Source of the DNA: Kitasatospora setae KM-6054
Lineage (GTDB): Bacteria > Actinomycetota > Actinomycetes > Streptomycetales > Streptomycetaceae
DNA length: 64,000 nt
Assembly (NCBI RefSeq): GCF_000269985.1
Contig: NC_016109.1
Coordinates: 1,116,001 to 1,180,000, forward strand
Reading direction: 5' to 3'
Shown: positions 19,977 through 27,967 of the stretch, piece after piece
Layout of the letters: each line of letters begins with the position of its first letter
How positions within the stretch are numbered: the first letter of the stretch is position 1
Made by a program: the position numbers and the translations under genes
Notes under the pieces: generated by a model
What the model was told of the DNA's origin: nothing
Database searches by the model: none
The model's input: only the letters and a program-made list of their open reading frames with translations

Positions 19977-20284
19977 CGCGGCAGGATATCCGGACTGTTT
20001 GATTCCGCAAGGGCCCGGCCGACCGCGGGGCCCCGGGCGGCGGACGGACCGGCCCGGGGCCCCGGGGTCGGCCGAGGGCTCACGGGCCGCCCGAGACGGC
20101 CGGGGACGGTTCCGGCGCGGGCCGCGCCGCCCGGTCGCCGCGGAGCGGCAGGAGCGGCAGGAGCGGCAGGAGCGGCGCGGAACGCTCCCGGCTGTCAGCG
20201 CGGCGGGCTAGGCTCCGGCTCCGCTCCAGCCCGCCCGCAGAGCCCGCCGACCGCGGCTTCTGCCGACCCACCGGAGGTCCGCGC
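19977..20284. other. 308-bp gene-free divergent region with a short tandem repeat
   Basis: This gap separates the NanT-like gene from a divergent hypothetical gene and must hold both promoters. Four copies of the 9-bp unit GGAGCGGCA (last copy GGAGCGGCG) lie at 20142-20177. No sialic acid operator is seen. Confidence 0.6.
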
Positions 20285-20845
20285 ATGCCGATCCACGTTG
20301 CCGGCCGACGCCGCTCGGCGAAGAGCCTCGCCGCGGAGTTCCCCGGCGCCGTGATCGTCGACACGACGTCGAAGGCGCCCGACCCGTGGGTCCGGCTGAG
20401 CCCCTTCTACCCGCACGGCGGGATCCCCGTCCCGTTCTCGCCTGGTGTCACCGCCCAGTCGGTCGAGGGCATCTGGCAGGCCCTCAAGGTGTTCGAATCC
20501 GTCGACACCGACCCCGCCAAACTGGACGTCACGACCATGAAGGGCCTGAAGCGGACGGTCCGCCGCTTCGGCCCCGTCCGGGGCCACCGGGCCGGCCTGG
20601 ACGGGACGGAGCTGCTCCCCTACCAGGAGGCCCGGCGGCGCATCTACCTGCCCGCCTACCGGTGGACGCTGGAGCACCGCGTCCCGGACCTGCTGGAGCG
20701 GCTCCGCGCCGAGGAGCACCTGGTGCTGCTCGACTACACGACCAACGGCGACGTGGCCGACACCGGCAGCCCGCTCTCCCACGCCGCCCTGATCCGGCGC
20801 CACCTGGAGGGCCGCTGGCCCGACGAGGGTCCTGCCGCCGGGTAG
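20285..20845 (+). CDS. conserved hypothetical protein, 186 aa
   Basis: A 186-aa soluble protein with a GGAGG ribosome site. The sequence FPGAVIVDTTSKAPDPWVRLSPFYPHGGIPVP and the later GLKRTVRRFGPVRGH look conserved, and I believe similar proteins are common in Streptomyces under a DUF name (possibly DUF6939), but I cannot confirm it. No transmembrane segment or catalytic motif is evident. It stands alone between oppositely oriented genes. Confidence 0.75.
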   Translation: MPIHVAGRRRSAKSLAAEFPGAVIVDTTSKAPDPWVRLSPFYPHGGIPVPFSPGVTAQSVEGIWQALKVFESVDTDPAKLDVTTMKGLKRTVRRFGPVRGHRAGLDGTELLPYQEARRRIYLPAYRWTLEHRVPDLLERLRAEEHLVLLDYTTNGDVADTGSPLSHAALIRRHLEGRWPDEGPAAG

Positions 20846-20924
20846 CGCGGCGGCCGCGCCGACGCCTCCGCGCCCGACCCGGCCCCGTGGCCGGGTGGCG
20901 CGGCGGCGTCGACGCGCGAAAGCG

Positions 20925-21764
20925 TCAGCGCGCGAAAGCGGCGAGCGGGAGGCGGGCGAGCGGCTCGATGGTGACGCGGGTGATCAGCCCGCGGGCGTCG
21001 AGCTCCAGGCGGACGAGGGCGTAGGGCCGGCCCGCCGGGGCGATGACGGCGGTGGGGGTCGGGGTGGCGAGGGCGGTCGCGAGGGCGATCCGGGCGGCGA
21101 AGCGGCGGGTCTCGGCGGCGATCGCCTCGGCGCCGCGGACCTCGGCGGGGGTGCCGGGCGGCAGGAGCCGGGGGTCGGCCCGGCGGACGGCGTCGGGCGC
21201 GAGCAGGGCGACCAGGCGGGCCAGGTCGCCTCCCCCGGCGGCGGCGAGGAACGCCTCGGTGACCGCCCGGGCCCCGCCGGCCGCCGGAACGGAACCGGGG
21301 TGGACGGCGCGGACGGCTGTCCGGGCGCGGCTGGCGAGCTTCTTGGCGGCGTCGGGGCGGACCGCCAGCACCTCCGCGACCTGCTCGAACGGCAACGCGA
21401 ACAGGTCGTGCAGGACGTACGCCACCCGCTGGCGCGGGGAGAGCGCGTCGAGCAGCACCAGCAGCGCCCGGGACACCTGCTCGCGGCGCAGGAACTCCTC
21501 CTCTGCGGCCAGCTCCGCCGACTCGAAGTCGACTTCCAGCAGCGGCAGTTCGGGTCGCCGTCGCCAGGCCCGAAGCCGGTCGGCGCAGAGCCGCGCGGTG
21601 ACGGTGGTGAACCAGCCGCCCGGGTTGTCGATCCCGTCGACGCCCTGCGTCCTGGTCCAGACGGTCTGCACGACGTCCTCGGCGTCCTGCCGGGAGCCCA
21701 GCATCCGGTGGGCCAGCGAGAGCAGGCGGGGGCGCTCGGCCTCGAAGTGTTCGATCAGGTCCAT
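20925..21764 (-). CDS. ECF sigma factor with SnoaL-like C-terminal domain (SigJ/ECF41 type)
   Basis: This 279-aa sigma factor has region 2 (LLSLAHRMLGSRQDAEDVVQTVWTR), region 4 (LDALSPRQRVAYVLHDLFALPFEQVAEVLAV) and an extra C-terminal domain of about 110 residues (AVTEAFLAAAGGGDLARLVALLAPDAV) typical of SigJ/ECF41 proteins. In that group the SnoaL-like domain modulates activity in place of a separate anti-sigma factor. The ATG at 21764 follows AAAGGTGA. The upstream gap (21765-22032) carries several degenerate copies of CCGATGAC/CCCATGAA. The divergent gene encodes a DoxX-like membrane protein, a plausible target. Confidence 0.88.
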   Translation of the reverse strand: MDLIEHFEAERPRLLSLAHRMLGSRQDAEDVVQTVWTRTQGVDGIDNPGGWFTTVTARLCADRLRAWRRRPELPLLEVDFESAELAAEEEFLRREQVSRALLVLLDALSPRQRVAYVLHDLFALPFEQVAEVLAVRPDAAKKLASRARTAVRAVHPGSVPAAGGARAVTEAFLAAAGGGDLARLVALLAPDAVRRADPRLLPPGTPAEVRGAEAIAAETRRFAARIALATALATPTPTAVIAPAGRPYALVRLELDARGLITRVTIEPLARLPLAAFAR

Positions 21765-22032
21765 CGGCGGGGTCACCTTTCGGGGGTGCGTGTCGTCAGG
21801 AGGGGTGCGAGCGAAGGAACGACCCGACGACCCGACAGTCCGATGACCCCACGGACAGATGACCTCACGGACCGATGAACCCAAGAACCCATGAACCGAT
21901 GACCGCGTCCGCGAGGAACGCGTGCAGGAGAGCGGAGAAGAGTGCGATGGACCCGATGACGGCCGCTGCGAACGGCCACCGTACGGCCCCGAGCCTACCC
22001 GGCGCCGACGACCCGGACGCGGGGTGGGCGCG

Positions 22033-22389
22033 GTGAGCGGCGGGTCGGCGGGCGCGCTGCTCGTGGCCACGGTGTGCTGCGTGCTGGCGAACGGCTTCGA
22101 GGTGGTGGCGAAGCTGCTCCGGGCGGAGTTCGTGGTGCGGAACTCCGCCGAGGTCGGCCTCGCCCCCCGCTGGCTGCCCTGGCTGGCCCTCCTGGAGGGC
22201 GCGGGGACGGTCGGCGTGGCGGCCGGGCTGTTCGGCCCGGCCCGGCTGGGCCTGGCGGCGGCCGTCGGGCTGCTGCTGTTCTTCGTCGGCGCGGTGGGCG
22301 CCCACGTGCGGGCCCGGGTGTTCCACAATCTGGCCTTCCCGCTGGCGTTCCTCCTCCTGGCGGCGGCCGCGGTCAGATACTTCTCCTGA
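22033..22389 (+). CDS. DoxX-like small membrane protein
   Basis: This 118-aa protein has four hydrophobic segments (roughly 6-22, 45-62, 68-85, 98-115) and the Lys/Arg-Phe pattern (EVVAKLLRAEFVVRNSAEVG) of DoxX-like proteins. GGGG at 22021-22024 suits the GTG at 22033; a GTG at 22024 is also in frame. It is divergent from the ECF41-type sigma factor, whose known targets are often oxidoreductases or small neighbours. Function is unknown. Confidence 0.75.
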   Translation: MSGGSAGALLVATVCCVLANGFEVVAKLLRAEFVVRNSAEVGLAPRWLPWLALLEGAGTVGVAAGLFGPARLGLAAAVGLLLFFVGAVGAHVRARVFHNLAFPLAFLLLAAAAVRYFS

Positions 22390-22458
22390 ACCCGCAGGAA
22401 CGCCGCCCACGCCCGGCCCCGGCTCGGCCCCGCCCCGGCCGACCCCTTGGAGGAGCAC

Positions 22459-22836
22459 GTGCCCGCCCAGCCCGCCCCCGCCGCGTTCGAGCGCGTCGCC
22501 CCGGTCGTCCCCGTCCGCGACCTGGCCACCGCGCTCGCCCGCTACCGCCGCCTCGGCTTCACCGCGCACCCGTACGAAGGCGACGCGGGCTACGGGTTCG
22601 CCGCCCGCGGCCCGGTCGAACTCCACCTGACCGAGTGGCCCGACCACGACCCGCTGCGCACCGCCACGGCCCTCTACCTGTACGTCGCGGACGCGGACGC
22701 CGTCCACGCCGAATGGACCGAGGCCGACCCCCCGGGCCGCCTCACCGCCCCCGCCGACACCCCGTACGGCCTGCGCGAGTTCGCCTACGTCGACCCGGAC
22801 GGCACCCTGCACCGGGTGGGGTCACCCCTCCGCTGA
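22459..22836 (+). CDS. VOC-family protein (glyoxalase/bleomycin-resistance type)
   Basis: A 125-aa single-domain vicinal oxygen chelate protein. It shows the paired beta-alpha-beta pattern (VAPVVPVRDLATALARYRRLGF, then LREFAYVDPDGTLHRVG) of bleomycin-binding proteins, with a DPDG turn near the end. The GTG at 22459 lies just after GGAGGA. It is probably a drug-binding or metal-dependent protein; the substrate is unknown. It is convergent with the LLM gene and separated from it by a hairpin. Confidence 0.8.
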   Translation: MPAQPAPAAFERVAPVVPVRDLATALARYRRLGFTAHPYEGDAGYGFAARGPVELHLTEWPDHDPLRTATALYLYVADADAVHAEWTEADPPGRLTAPADTPYGLREFAYVDPDGTLHRVGSPLR

Positions 22837-22911
22837 GGGGCCCGGAGGGCTTCCCCGCAGGTGCGGGGGCGGAGGCTCGTCGGCCTGCGGTACCGGGCTT
22901 CCGGGCCCCTC
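22835..22911. terminator. nested bidirectional terminator
   Basis: Outer 12-bp arms GAGGGGCCCGGA (22835-22846) and TCCGGGCCCCTC (22900-22911) enclose an inner hairpin CCCCGCA-GG-TGCGGGG at about 22853-22868. It fills the gap between two convergent genes. Confidence 0.75.
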
Positions 22912-22918
22912 GGGGCCG

Positions 22919-23938
22919 TCACTCCGCCGGGCGCCAGCCCAGGAGCGGGCCGAGGCGGGTCGCGAGGTCGGTGAGGATCTGGACGTAGTCCTCCGGGGCG
23001 AAGGTGAACGGGAGGGGGATGGCGACCTCGTCGACCTCGCGGAAGGCGGCGTGGGCGTAGAGCTGTTCGGCGAGCTGCTCGCTGGTGCCGACCAGGTCGG
23101 GGGCGAAGAGCATCCGGTTGGGGCCCTGGGGGGTGCGGGTGCGCTCGTAGCGGGAGGCGGCGTAGGCGTGGTACTTGGCGCGCTGCTCGGGGGTGGCGCT
23201 GTCAGTGGGGATGACGACCAGGCCGTGCGAGACGCGGGCCTTCTCGCCGTCGGGGTGGGCGGCGCGGAAGGTCCGGATCAGGGCGAGCTGGTTGGCGGCG
23301 AAGTCCGTGCCCTCCTCGGCCCGGACGACGCTGCTGGTGAGCAGGTTCAGGCCGTGCTCGCCGGCCCAGCGCATCGAGCGCAGGCTGCCGCCGCCGTACC
23401 AGACCCGGGCCGCCAGGCCGGGGACGTGCGGCTGGACGTGGTCGGAGTAGGCCTCGATGCCCTCGGTGCCCTGGAAGCTGCTGGCCGGGCGGCCGGCCAG
23501 CAGGTCGATCAGGCGCTGGACCCGGGTGTAGCCGAAGTCCTCCCGGTCGGCGGTGTCGGGGTAGAGCGCGTCCTTCACGTCCTCGAAGTGGACGGGCACG
23601 CCGACGCTGACGCCGGGGTTGAGCCGGCCGCCGGAGAGCACGTCGACGGTGGCCAGGTCCTCGGCGTAGCGGAGCGGGTTCTCCCAGCCGAGCGGGGTGA
23701 CGGCGGTGCCGAGGGCGATCCGGCGGGTGCGCTGGGTGGCGGCCGCGAGGACGGTCAGCGGGGAGGAGATCCCGTACTGGAGGTGGCGGTGGCGGAGCCA
23801 GGCGCTGTCGAAGCCGAGCTGTTCGCCGAGCTCGATCAGCCGCAGGGTGGCCTCGTGGCCGCCGGCCGGGTCGTGCTCGTCGAACAGGCCGATGGTCAGG
23901 AATCCCAGCGAGCGCAGCGGGCGGTCGGGGGTGGGCAC
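22919..23938 (-). CDS. LLM-class flavin-dependent oxidoreductase
   Basis: A 339-aa luciferase-like monooxygenase-family protein. The TIM-barrel core is recognisable (SLGFLTIGLFDEHDPAGGHEATLRLIELGEQLGFDSAWLRHRHL, split over the first two strands; IALGTAVTPLGWENPLRYAEDLATVDVLSGGR). The GTG at 23938 follows a strong GAGGAGGA, preferred over an upstream GTG at 24001 in the same frame. The cofactor is FMN or F420; actinomycetes use both. The substrate is unknown. The gap to the next gene carries three GGGCTGCCG repeats near 24138-24165. Confidence 0.85.
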   Translation of the reverse strand: MPTPDRPLRSLGFLTIGLFDEHDPAGGHEATLRLIELGEQLGFDSAWLRHRHLQYGISSPLTVLAAATQRTRRIALGTAVTPLGWENPLRYAEDLATVDVLSGGRLNPGVSVGVPVHFEDVKDALYPDTADREDFGYTRVQRLIDLLAGRPASSFQGTEGIEAYSDHVQPHVPGLAARVWYGGGSLRSMRWAGEHGLNLLTSSVVRAEEGTDFAANQLALIRTFRAAHPDGEKARVSHGLVVIPTDSATPEQRAKYHAYAASRYERTRTPQGPNRMLFAPDLVGTSEQLAEQLYAHAAFREVDEVAIPLPFTFAPEDYVQILTDLATRLGPLLGWRPAE

Positions 23939-24173
23939 CGGGGTCCTCCTCGGGTCGTTCGGTCTCCGGTCAGCGGGTCTCCGGGGTTCCGCCACGGTCA
24001 CACATCCGGGTGGTGGTGATCAACGGTCGGTCGGGATTGTGACGTGGCGCCATGCTCCCGCAACAGTGCCCCCTCCCCCGGCCCCGCACAGCCCGGCCGC
24101 CAGGCCCGCCGGGCTGCCGAGTCCGCCGGGCTTCCGGGCTGCCGGGCTGCCGGGCTGCCGGCCTGGCGGGCCG

Positions 24174-25193
24174 TCAGCTCACGGGTGGCTCGGCGGTGAG
24201 GACCAGGCGGCGGCTGGTGGTGCGGTAGCCGACGCGTTCGAAGGCGGCGGCCATCGGGGCGTTGGCCAGGTCGGTGTCGGCGCGGACCTGTGGGGCGGCG
24301 GCCTCGGCGGCCAGGATCCGGGTGGTCTCGGCGAGGATCTCCTCGGCGTGGCCGCGGCCCCGGTGTTCGGGCAGGACGCCGAGGTAGCCGACCACGGGCG
24401 AGGCCGGGTTGCGGGAGGGGACGGCGAAGCCGACCGGCTCGCCGTCGGGGGTGTGGGCGGTGCGCCACCAGGCGCGTTCGCCGGACATGCCGTCCCGGTA
24501 GAAGGCGACGTCGGCCCGGGCCTGGGCCTCGGCGCCGTGCTCGGCGGCGGCGGTGCGGGAGGTGGCGTCGAGGGTGCCGGCCAGGACGCGGCGGAACAGG
24601 TCGACGAAGACCTCGTCGTCCGGTTCGGGGCGGAACTCCAGCCGGCCGGTCGGGGCCGGGAGGCCCGCGCTCGGCGTCCATTCGTAGCGCAGCCGCTCCA
24701 GGGTGCCGGGGAGGCCGGCCCGGCGGGCGGCCTCCCGGCGCCAGGCGACGGCGGCCCGGGTGTCGGGGAGGTCGTGCCAGTCGCTGGGGAGGAAGAGGTG
24801 GTAGGCGGGGGCGTGCCCGTACGCGGCGTGCGCGGCGGCGAGCAACTCGGCGGCCAGCGCGGTGCGTTCGTCGTCGAGCCGTCCGCCCTCGCCGTCCTGG
24901 CCGCCCTCGCCGCGCTCGGCGGCCGAAGGGCCTGCGCCCGTACGGTCGGTGCCGGGGACCAACAGGGCGTCGAGCGCGGCCGGTTCGGCGTCCGTCGGGC
25001 CGCCCCACCAGACGGCGAGGGCGCGCGGCGCGGCGCCTGGGGCGTCCTGGGCGATCCACGTCCGTTCCGGCCGGTACTCGCCGGTGGCGAGCCGGGCGGT
25101 GTAGGTCTCGGGCGTCAGGGTGCTGGCGGGGTCGGTGACGAGCAGCGGGAGGAGGCCGTCGAGGTCGGCCTCGACGGTGGGGCGGAAGATCAC
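24174..25193 (-). CDS. GNAT-family N-acetyltransferase (two-domain)
   Basis: This 339-aa protein has a C-terminal GNAT domain with the acetyl-CoA loop (YLGVLPEHRGRGHAEEILAETTRIL) and the following NAPMAAAFERVGYRT motif. The N-terminal half has the degenerate second GNAT fold usual for this length. The start ATG at 25193 begins MIFRPTVEADLDGLLPLL. A 19-codon ORF with an excellent ribosome site lies 52 bp upstream and could be a leader peptide. The substrate is unknown. Confidence 0.85.
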   Translation of the reverse strand: MIFRPTVEADLDGLLPLLVTDPASTLTPETYTARLATGEYRPERTWIAQDAPGAAPRALAVWWGGPTDAEPAALDALLVPGTDRTGAGPSAAERGEGGQDGEGGRLDDERTALAAELLAAAHAAYGHAPAYHLFLPSDWHDLPDTRAAVAWRREAARRAGLPGTLERLRYEWTPSAGLPAPTGRLEFRPEPDDEVFVDLFRRVLAGTLDATSRTAAAEHGAEAQARADVAFYRDGMSGERAWWRTAHTPDGEPVGFAVPSRNPASPVVGYLGVLPEHRGRGHAEEILAETTRILAAEAAAPQVRADTDLANAPMAAAFERVGYRTTSRRLVLTAEPPVS

Positions 25194-25245
25194 GGCGTCT
25201 CCGGGAGTGGTGCGGGCGGGTACCGGAGGCGCGGCCCGATCGCCC

Positions 25246-25305
25246 CTACCGCATGGTCAGCGGGGTCGCGGGGGAGGTCGGGCGCGCCGATGGCGGGGTT
25301 GGCAT
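25246..25305 (-). CDS. possible 19-aa leader peptide upstream of the acetyltransferase
   Basis: A 20-codon ORF (MPTPPSARPTSPATPLTMR then stop) is preceded by AGGAGAGGAGGT at ideal spacing, the best ribosome site in this neighbourhood. It is co-directional with the GNAT gene and ends 52 bp before it. The Pro-rich sequence could stall ribosomes and control the downstream gene by attenuation. No homologue is known to me, so this is a candidate only. Confidence 0.45.
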   Translation of the reverse strand: MPTPPSARPTSPATPLTMR

Positions 25306-25447
25306 CACGACCTCCTCTCCTGCGTGGAACGACAGCGGCACCGGACGGCACGGAACCGTCGGCGGCGCCGGTCCGCTGACCGGCGCCGCCAGGGTAGAAC
25401 CCCGCCGAATCCCCCCGCAACGGATTTTCCGCCCCCGCATCCACCGC

Positions 25448-25514
25448 ACCCACCGACCCCACCCGCCGGCCGACGCGGCCCCACCCACCGACCCCACCCG
25501 CCGGCCGACGCGGC
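25448..25514. repeat. two 32-bp direct repeats
   Basis: An identical 32-bp sequence beginning ACCCACCGACCCCACCC and ending GACGCGGC occurs at 25448-25479 and 25483-25514, just after the stop of the oxidoreductase gene at 25516. Confidence 0.85.
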
Positions 25515-25515
25515 G

Positions 25516-26952
25516 TCAGCCCCGGTACGCCTCCAGCAGCCGCAGCCACACCTCGCTGATCGTGGGGTAGGCGGGGACGGCGTGCCAGAGCCGGGCGAGC
25601 GGCACCTCCCCGGCGACGGCGACGGTCGCGGAGTGCAGCAGTTCGGCGACGCCGGGCCCGGCGAAGGTGACGCCGACCAGGACCTCCCGGTCGAGGTCGA
25701 CGACGGCCCGGGCCCGGCCGCGGTAGCCGTCGGCGTACAGGGCGGCGCCGGAGACCGCGCCGAGGTCGTAGTCGACGGCGCGCACCCGCAGTCCGGCGTC
25801 CCGGGCCTCGCGCAGGGTGCGGCCGACGGCGGCGACCTCGGGGTCGGCGAAGACCACCTGCGGGACGGCGGCGTGGTCGGCGGTGGCGACCGAGCGGCCC
25901 CAGGGGGCGAGGTCGAGCGGGCGGCCGGCGGCGCGGTCGGCGATGGCGGTGCCGAAGATCCGGCCCTGGTACTTGCCCTGGTGGGTGAGGAGCGCGCGGT
26001 GGTTGACGTCGCCCGCGGCGTAGAGCCAGCCGGCCGGGACGGCGGTGGCGCGGCCGGTGTCGTCGGTGTCGATCCAGCCGCCGGGTTCGAGGCCGACGGT
26101 GTCGAGGCCGAGGTCGGCGGTGGCGGGGCGGCGGCCGGTGGCGAACAGGGCCTCGTCGGCGGGCAGCCGGGTGCCGTCGGCGAGGTCGAGCAGCAGGGTG
26201 CCGTCGGGTTCGCGGCGCAGCGCGGTGACGGAGGCGCCGAGGCGGACGTCGACGCCGGCGGCGCGCAGGCCGTCCGAGACGAGCTGCCCGGCGAACTCCT
26301 CGGTGCGGTCGAGCAGTCGGCCGCCGCGGACCAGCAGGGTGACCTCGCTGCCGAGGGCGCGCCAGGCGGTGGCCATCTCGACGGCGACGACGCCGCCGCC
26401 GACCACCGCGAGCCGGCCGGGGACGGCCCGCGCGGAGGTGGCCTCGCGGCTGGTCCAGACCCGGGCGCCGGCCAGGCCGGGCAGGTCGGGGAGGGCGGCG
26501 CGGGTGCCGGTGCAGACGGCGACGGCGTGCCGGGCGGTGAGGACGCGGCGTCCGCCGTCGGGGGTGTCGACGGCGACCCGGCGTTCGCCGTCCAGCCGGC
26601 CGTGGCCGCGGACCAGGTCGATGCCGGCCGAGGCGAGCCACTGGGCCTGCCCGTCGTCGTGCCAGTGCGAGGCGAACGCGTCGCGGCGCTCCAGCACGGC
26701 GGCGGCGTCCAGCCGCCCGCCGCCGACCGCCTCCCGGCTGCCGGCCACCCGGCGGGCGTCGGCGAGCGCGGCGGCCGGGCGGAGCAGCGCCTTGCTGGGC
26801 ATGCAGGCCCAGTAGGAGCACTCGCCGCCGACGAGTTCGCTCTCGACCAGTGCCACGCTCAGCCCGCCGGCGTGCGCCCGGTCGGCGAGGTTCTCCCCGG
26901 TCGGGCCGCCGCCGATCACCACCAGGTCGTAGCTGTCGCGTTCGGTTCCCAT
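25516..26952 (-). CDS. pyridine nucleotide-disulfide oxidoreductase (class I)
   Basis: This 478-aa flavoenzyme has an FAD motif (DLVVIGGGPTGENLADRA), a redox disulfide in an altered spacing context (GGECSYWACMPSKALL), an NAD(P) motif (RLAVVGGGVVAVEMATAWRALG), FATGRRPAT and a C-terminal dimerisation domain. It resembles the dihydrolipoamide dehydrogenase/mercuric reductase-like proteins of actinobacteria. The C-terminal His-Glu pair of true lipoamide dehydrogenase is not evident; the sequence there is RLWHAVPAYPTISE, which keeps a His-x3-Pro and a Glu. The substrate is unknown. Confidence 0.88.
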   Translation of the reverse strand: MGTERDSYDLVVIGGGPTGENLADRAHAGGLSVALVESELVGGECSYWACMPSKALLRPAAALADARRVAGSREAVGGGRLDAAAVLERRDAFASHWHDDGQAQWLASAGIDLVRGHGRLDGERRVAVDTPDGGRRVLTARHAVAVCTGTRAALPDLPGLAGARVWTSREATSARAVPGRLAVVGGGVVAVEMATAWRALGSEVTLLVRGGRLLDRTEEFAGQLVSDGLRAAGVDVRLGASVTALRREPDGTLLLDLADGTRLPADEALFATGRRPATADLGLDTVGLEPGGWIDTDDTGRATAVPAGWLYAAGDVNHRALLTHQGKYQGRIFGTAIADRAAGRPLDLAPWGRSVATADHAAVPQVVFADPEVAAVGRTLREARDAGLRVRAVDYDLGAVSGAALYADGYRGRARAVVDLDREVLVGVTFAGPGVAELLHSATVAVAGEVPLARLWHAVPAYPTISEVWLRLLEAYRG

Positions 26953-27109
26953 CCGCGTCCACCGGCCCTCTCGCCTCGCCCCGCCGCCCCGTGACGGCCG
27001 GTCAGGGCCCCATCGTGCCGCACGGACGGCACTCCGTTGGTCCGGCTCACGGCTGGCCTCCCGATCCGCCTGTGCACTGCCGGGCCGGGCGGTGCACAGG
27101 CGGTCCGGT

Positions 27110-27967
27110 CTAGCGGCTCCCCTGCGTACCGCCCGCCGAGGCCGCGAGGTCGTTGAGCGCGGCGTTCACCACCTGCCAGCAGATTCCGAGCGTGTCCCGG
27201 TCGGGCCGGTGTGCCTCGCGGGCTTCCAGATCGGGGTGGACGAAGTTCCGGTATCGGCGGAGCACGTGGCTGAACTTCTGGGCGTCACCGTCGATCCAGC
27301 CGGCCGTGTGGCACAGGTCGATCAGGCCTTCGAACTTCGCGTTCCGCGGTGCCGTGTTGCCCAGCAGCGTGCGGTCCCGTTCCACCACGGTCTGCAGCAG
27401 GACGCCCTCCATCAGGCTGCCCAGCATGACGATGGCCGCCACGTGCGCGCCGTGTGCGTAGCAGGTCCGGGCCTCGTCCAGGCGGCGCTGCAGCAGCTGG
27501 ACCATGGCCGGGTCCTGGATGATGTCGGCCATCGCCACCCGGAGTTCGGTCGCCCCGTACTCCGAGGGGTGTGCCAGCGCCGGGTCGCAGGCCAGCAGTC
27601 GGGGGCCGTTGCCGCCGGCTTCCAGCCGGAGGCCCTCGTGGACCAGGAACGAGTTGACCGCGGCGAGGACGTCCGCGAGGAGTTCGGGCTCGTCGAGGTA
27701 CTCGCGGGCGTCGGCGAGGCGCAGCAGGACCTTCTCGATCTCGGCGGGCCGGTCGCGACGTTCCATCAGCAGTTCGAGGGCCCATTCACGACGGTACTGG
27801 CCGTCGTAGGCGGGGACGTCCTGCCAGCCGGCCCGGCGCAGGAAGCCCTCGATCTCGTACCCCTTGCGGTAGTAGAGGTCGTCGTCTCCGGTGACCACCC
27901 TGGCGAGTTCCGCCACGGTGTTCTCGTCGAGCAGCAGGCTGTCGGGCAGAGGCGGTCGGGTGTTCAT
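27110..27967 (-). CDS. HEPN/Abi-like protein, partner of the helicase-nuclease
   Basis: A 285-aa soluble protein. The C-terminal half looks like a HEPN domain: a long helix (HVAAIVMLGSLMEGVLLQTV), then KFEGLIDLCHTAGWIDGD and the Rx4-6H-type motif R238-x5-H244 in RRYRNFVHP, which in HEPN RNases is catalytic. The N-terminal half (GYEIEGFLRRAGWQDVPAYDGQYRREWALELL) recalls N-terminal domains of AbiJ-like abortive-infection proteins; that comparison is from memory. Its ATG overlaps the helicase stop (ATGA, 27964-27967), so they are coupled. A role as an RNA-cleaving effector of a defence system is inferred. Confidence 0.7.
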   Translation of the reverse strand: MNTRPPLPDSLLLDENTVAELARVVTGDDDLYYRKGYEIEGFLRRAGWQDVPAYDGQYRREWALELLMERRDRPAEIEKVLLRLADAREYLDEPELLADVLAAVNSFLVHEGLRLEAGGNGPRLLACDPALAHPSEYGATELRVAMADIIQDPAMVQLLQRRLDEARTCYAHGAHVAAIVMLGSLMEGVLLQTVVERDRTLLGNTAPRNAKFEGLIDLCHTAGWIDGDAQKFSHVLRRYRNFVHPDLEAREAHRPDRDTLGICWQVVNAALNDLAASAGGTQGSR

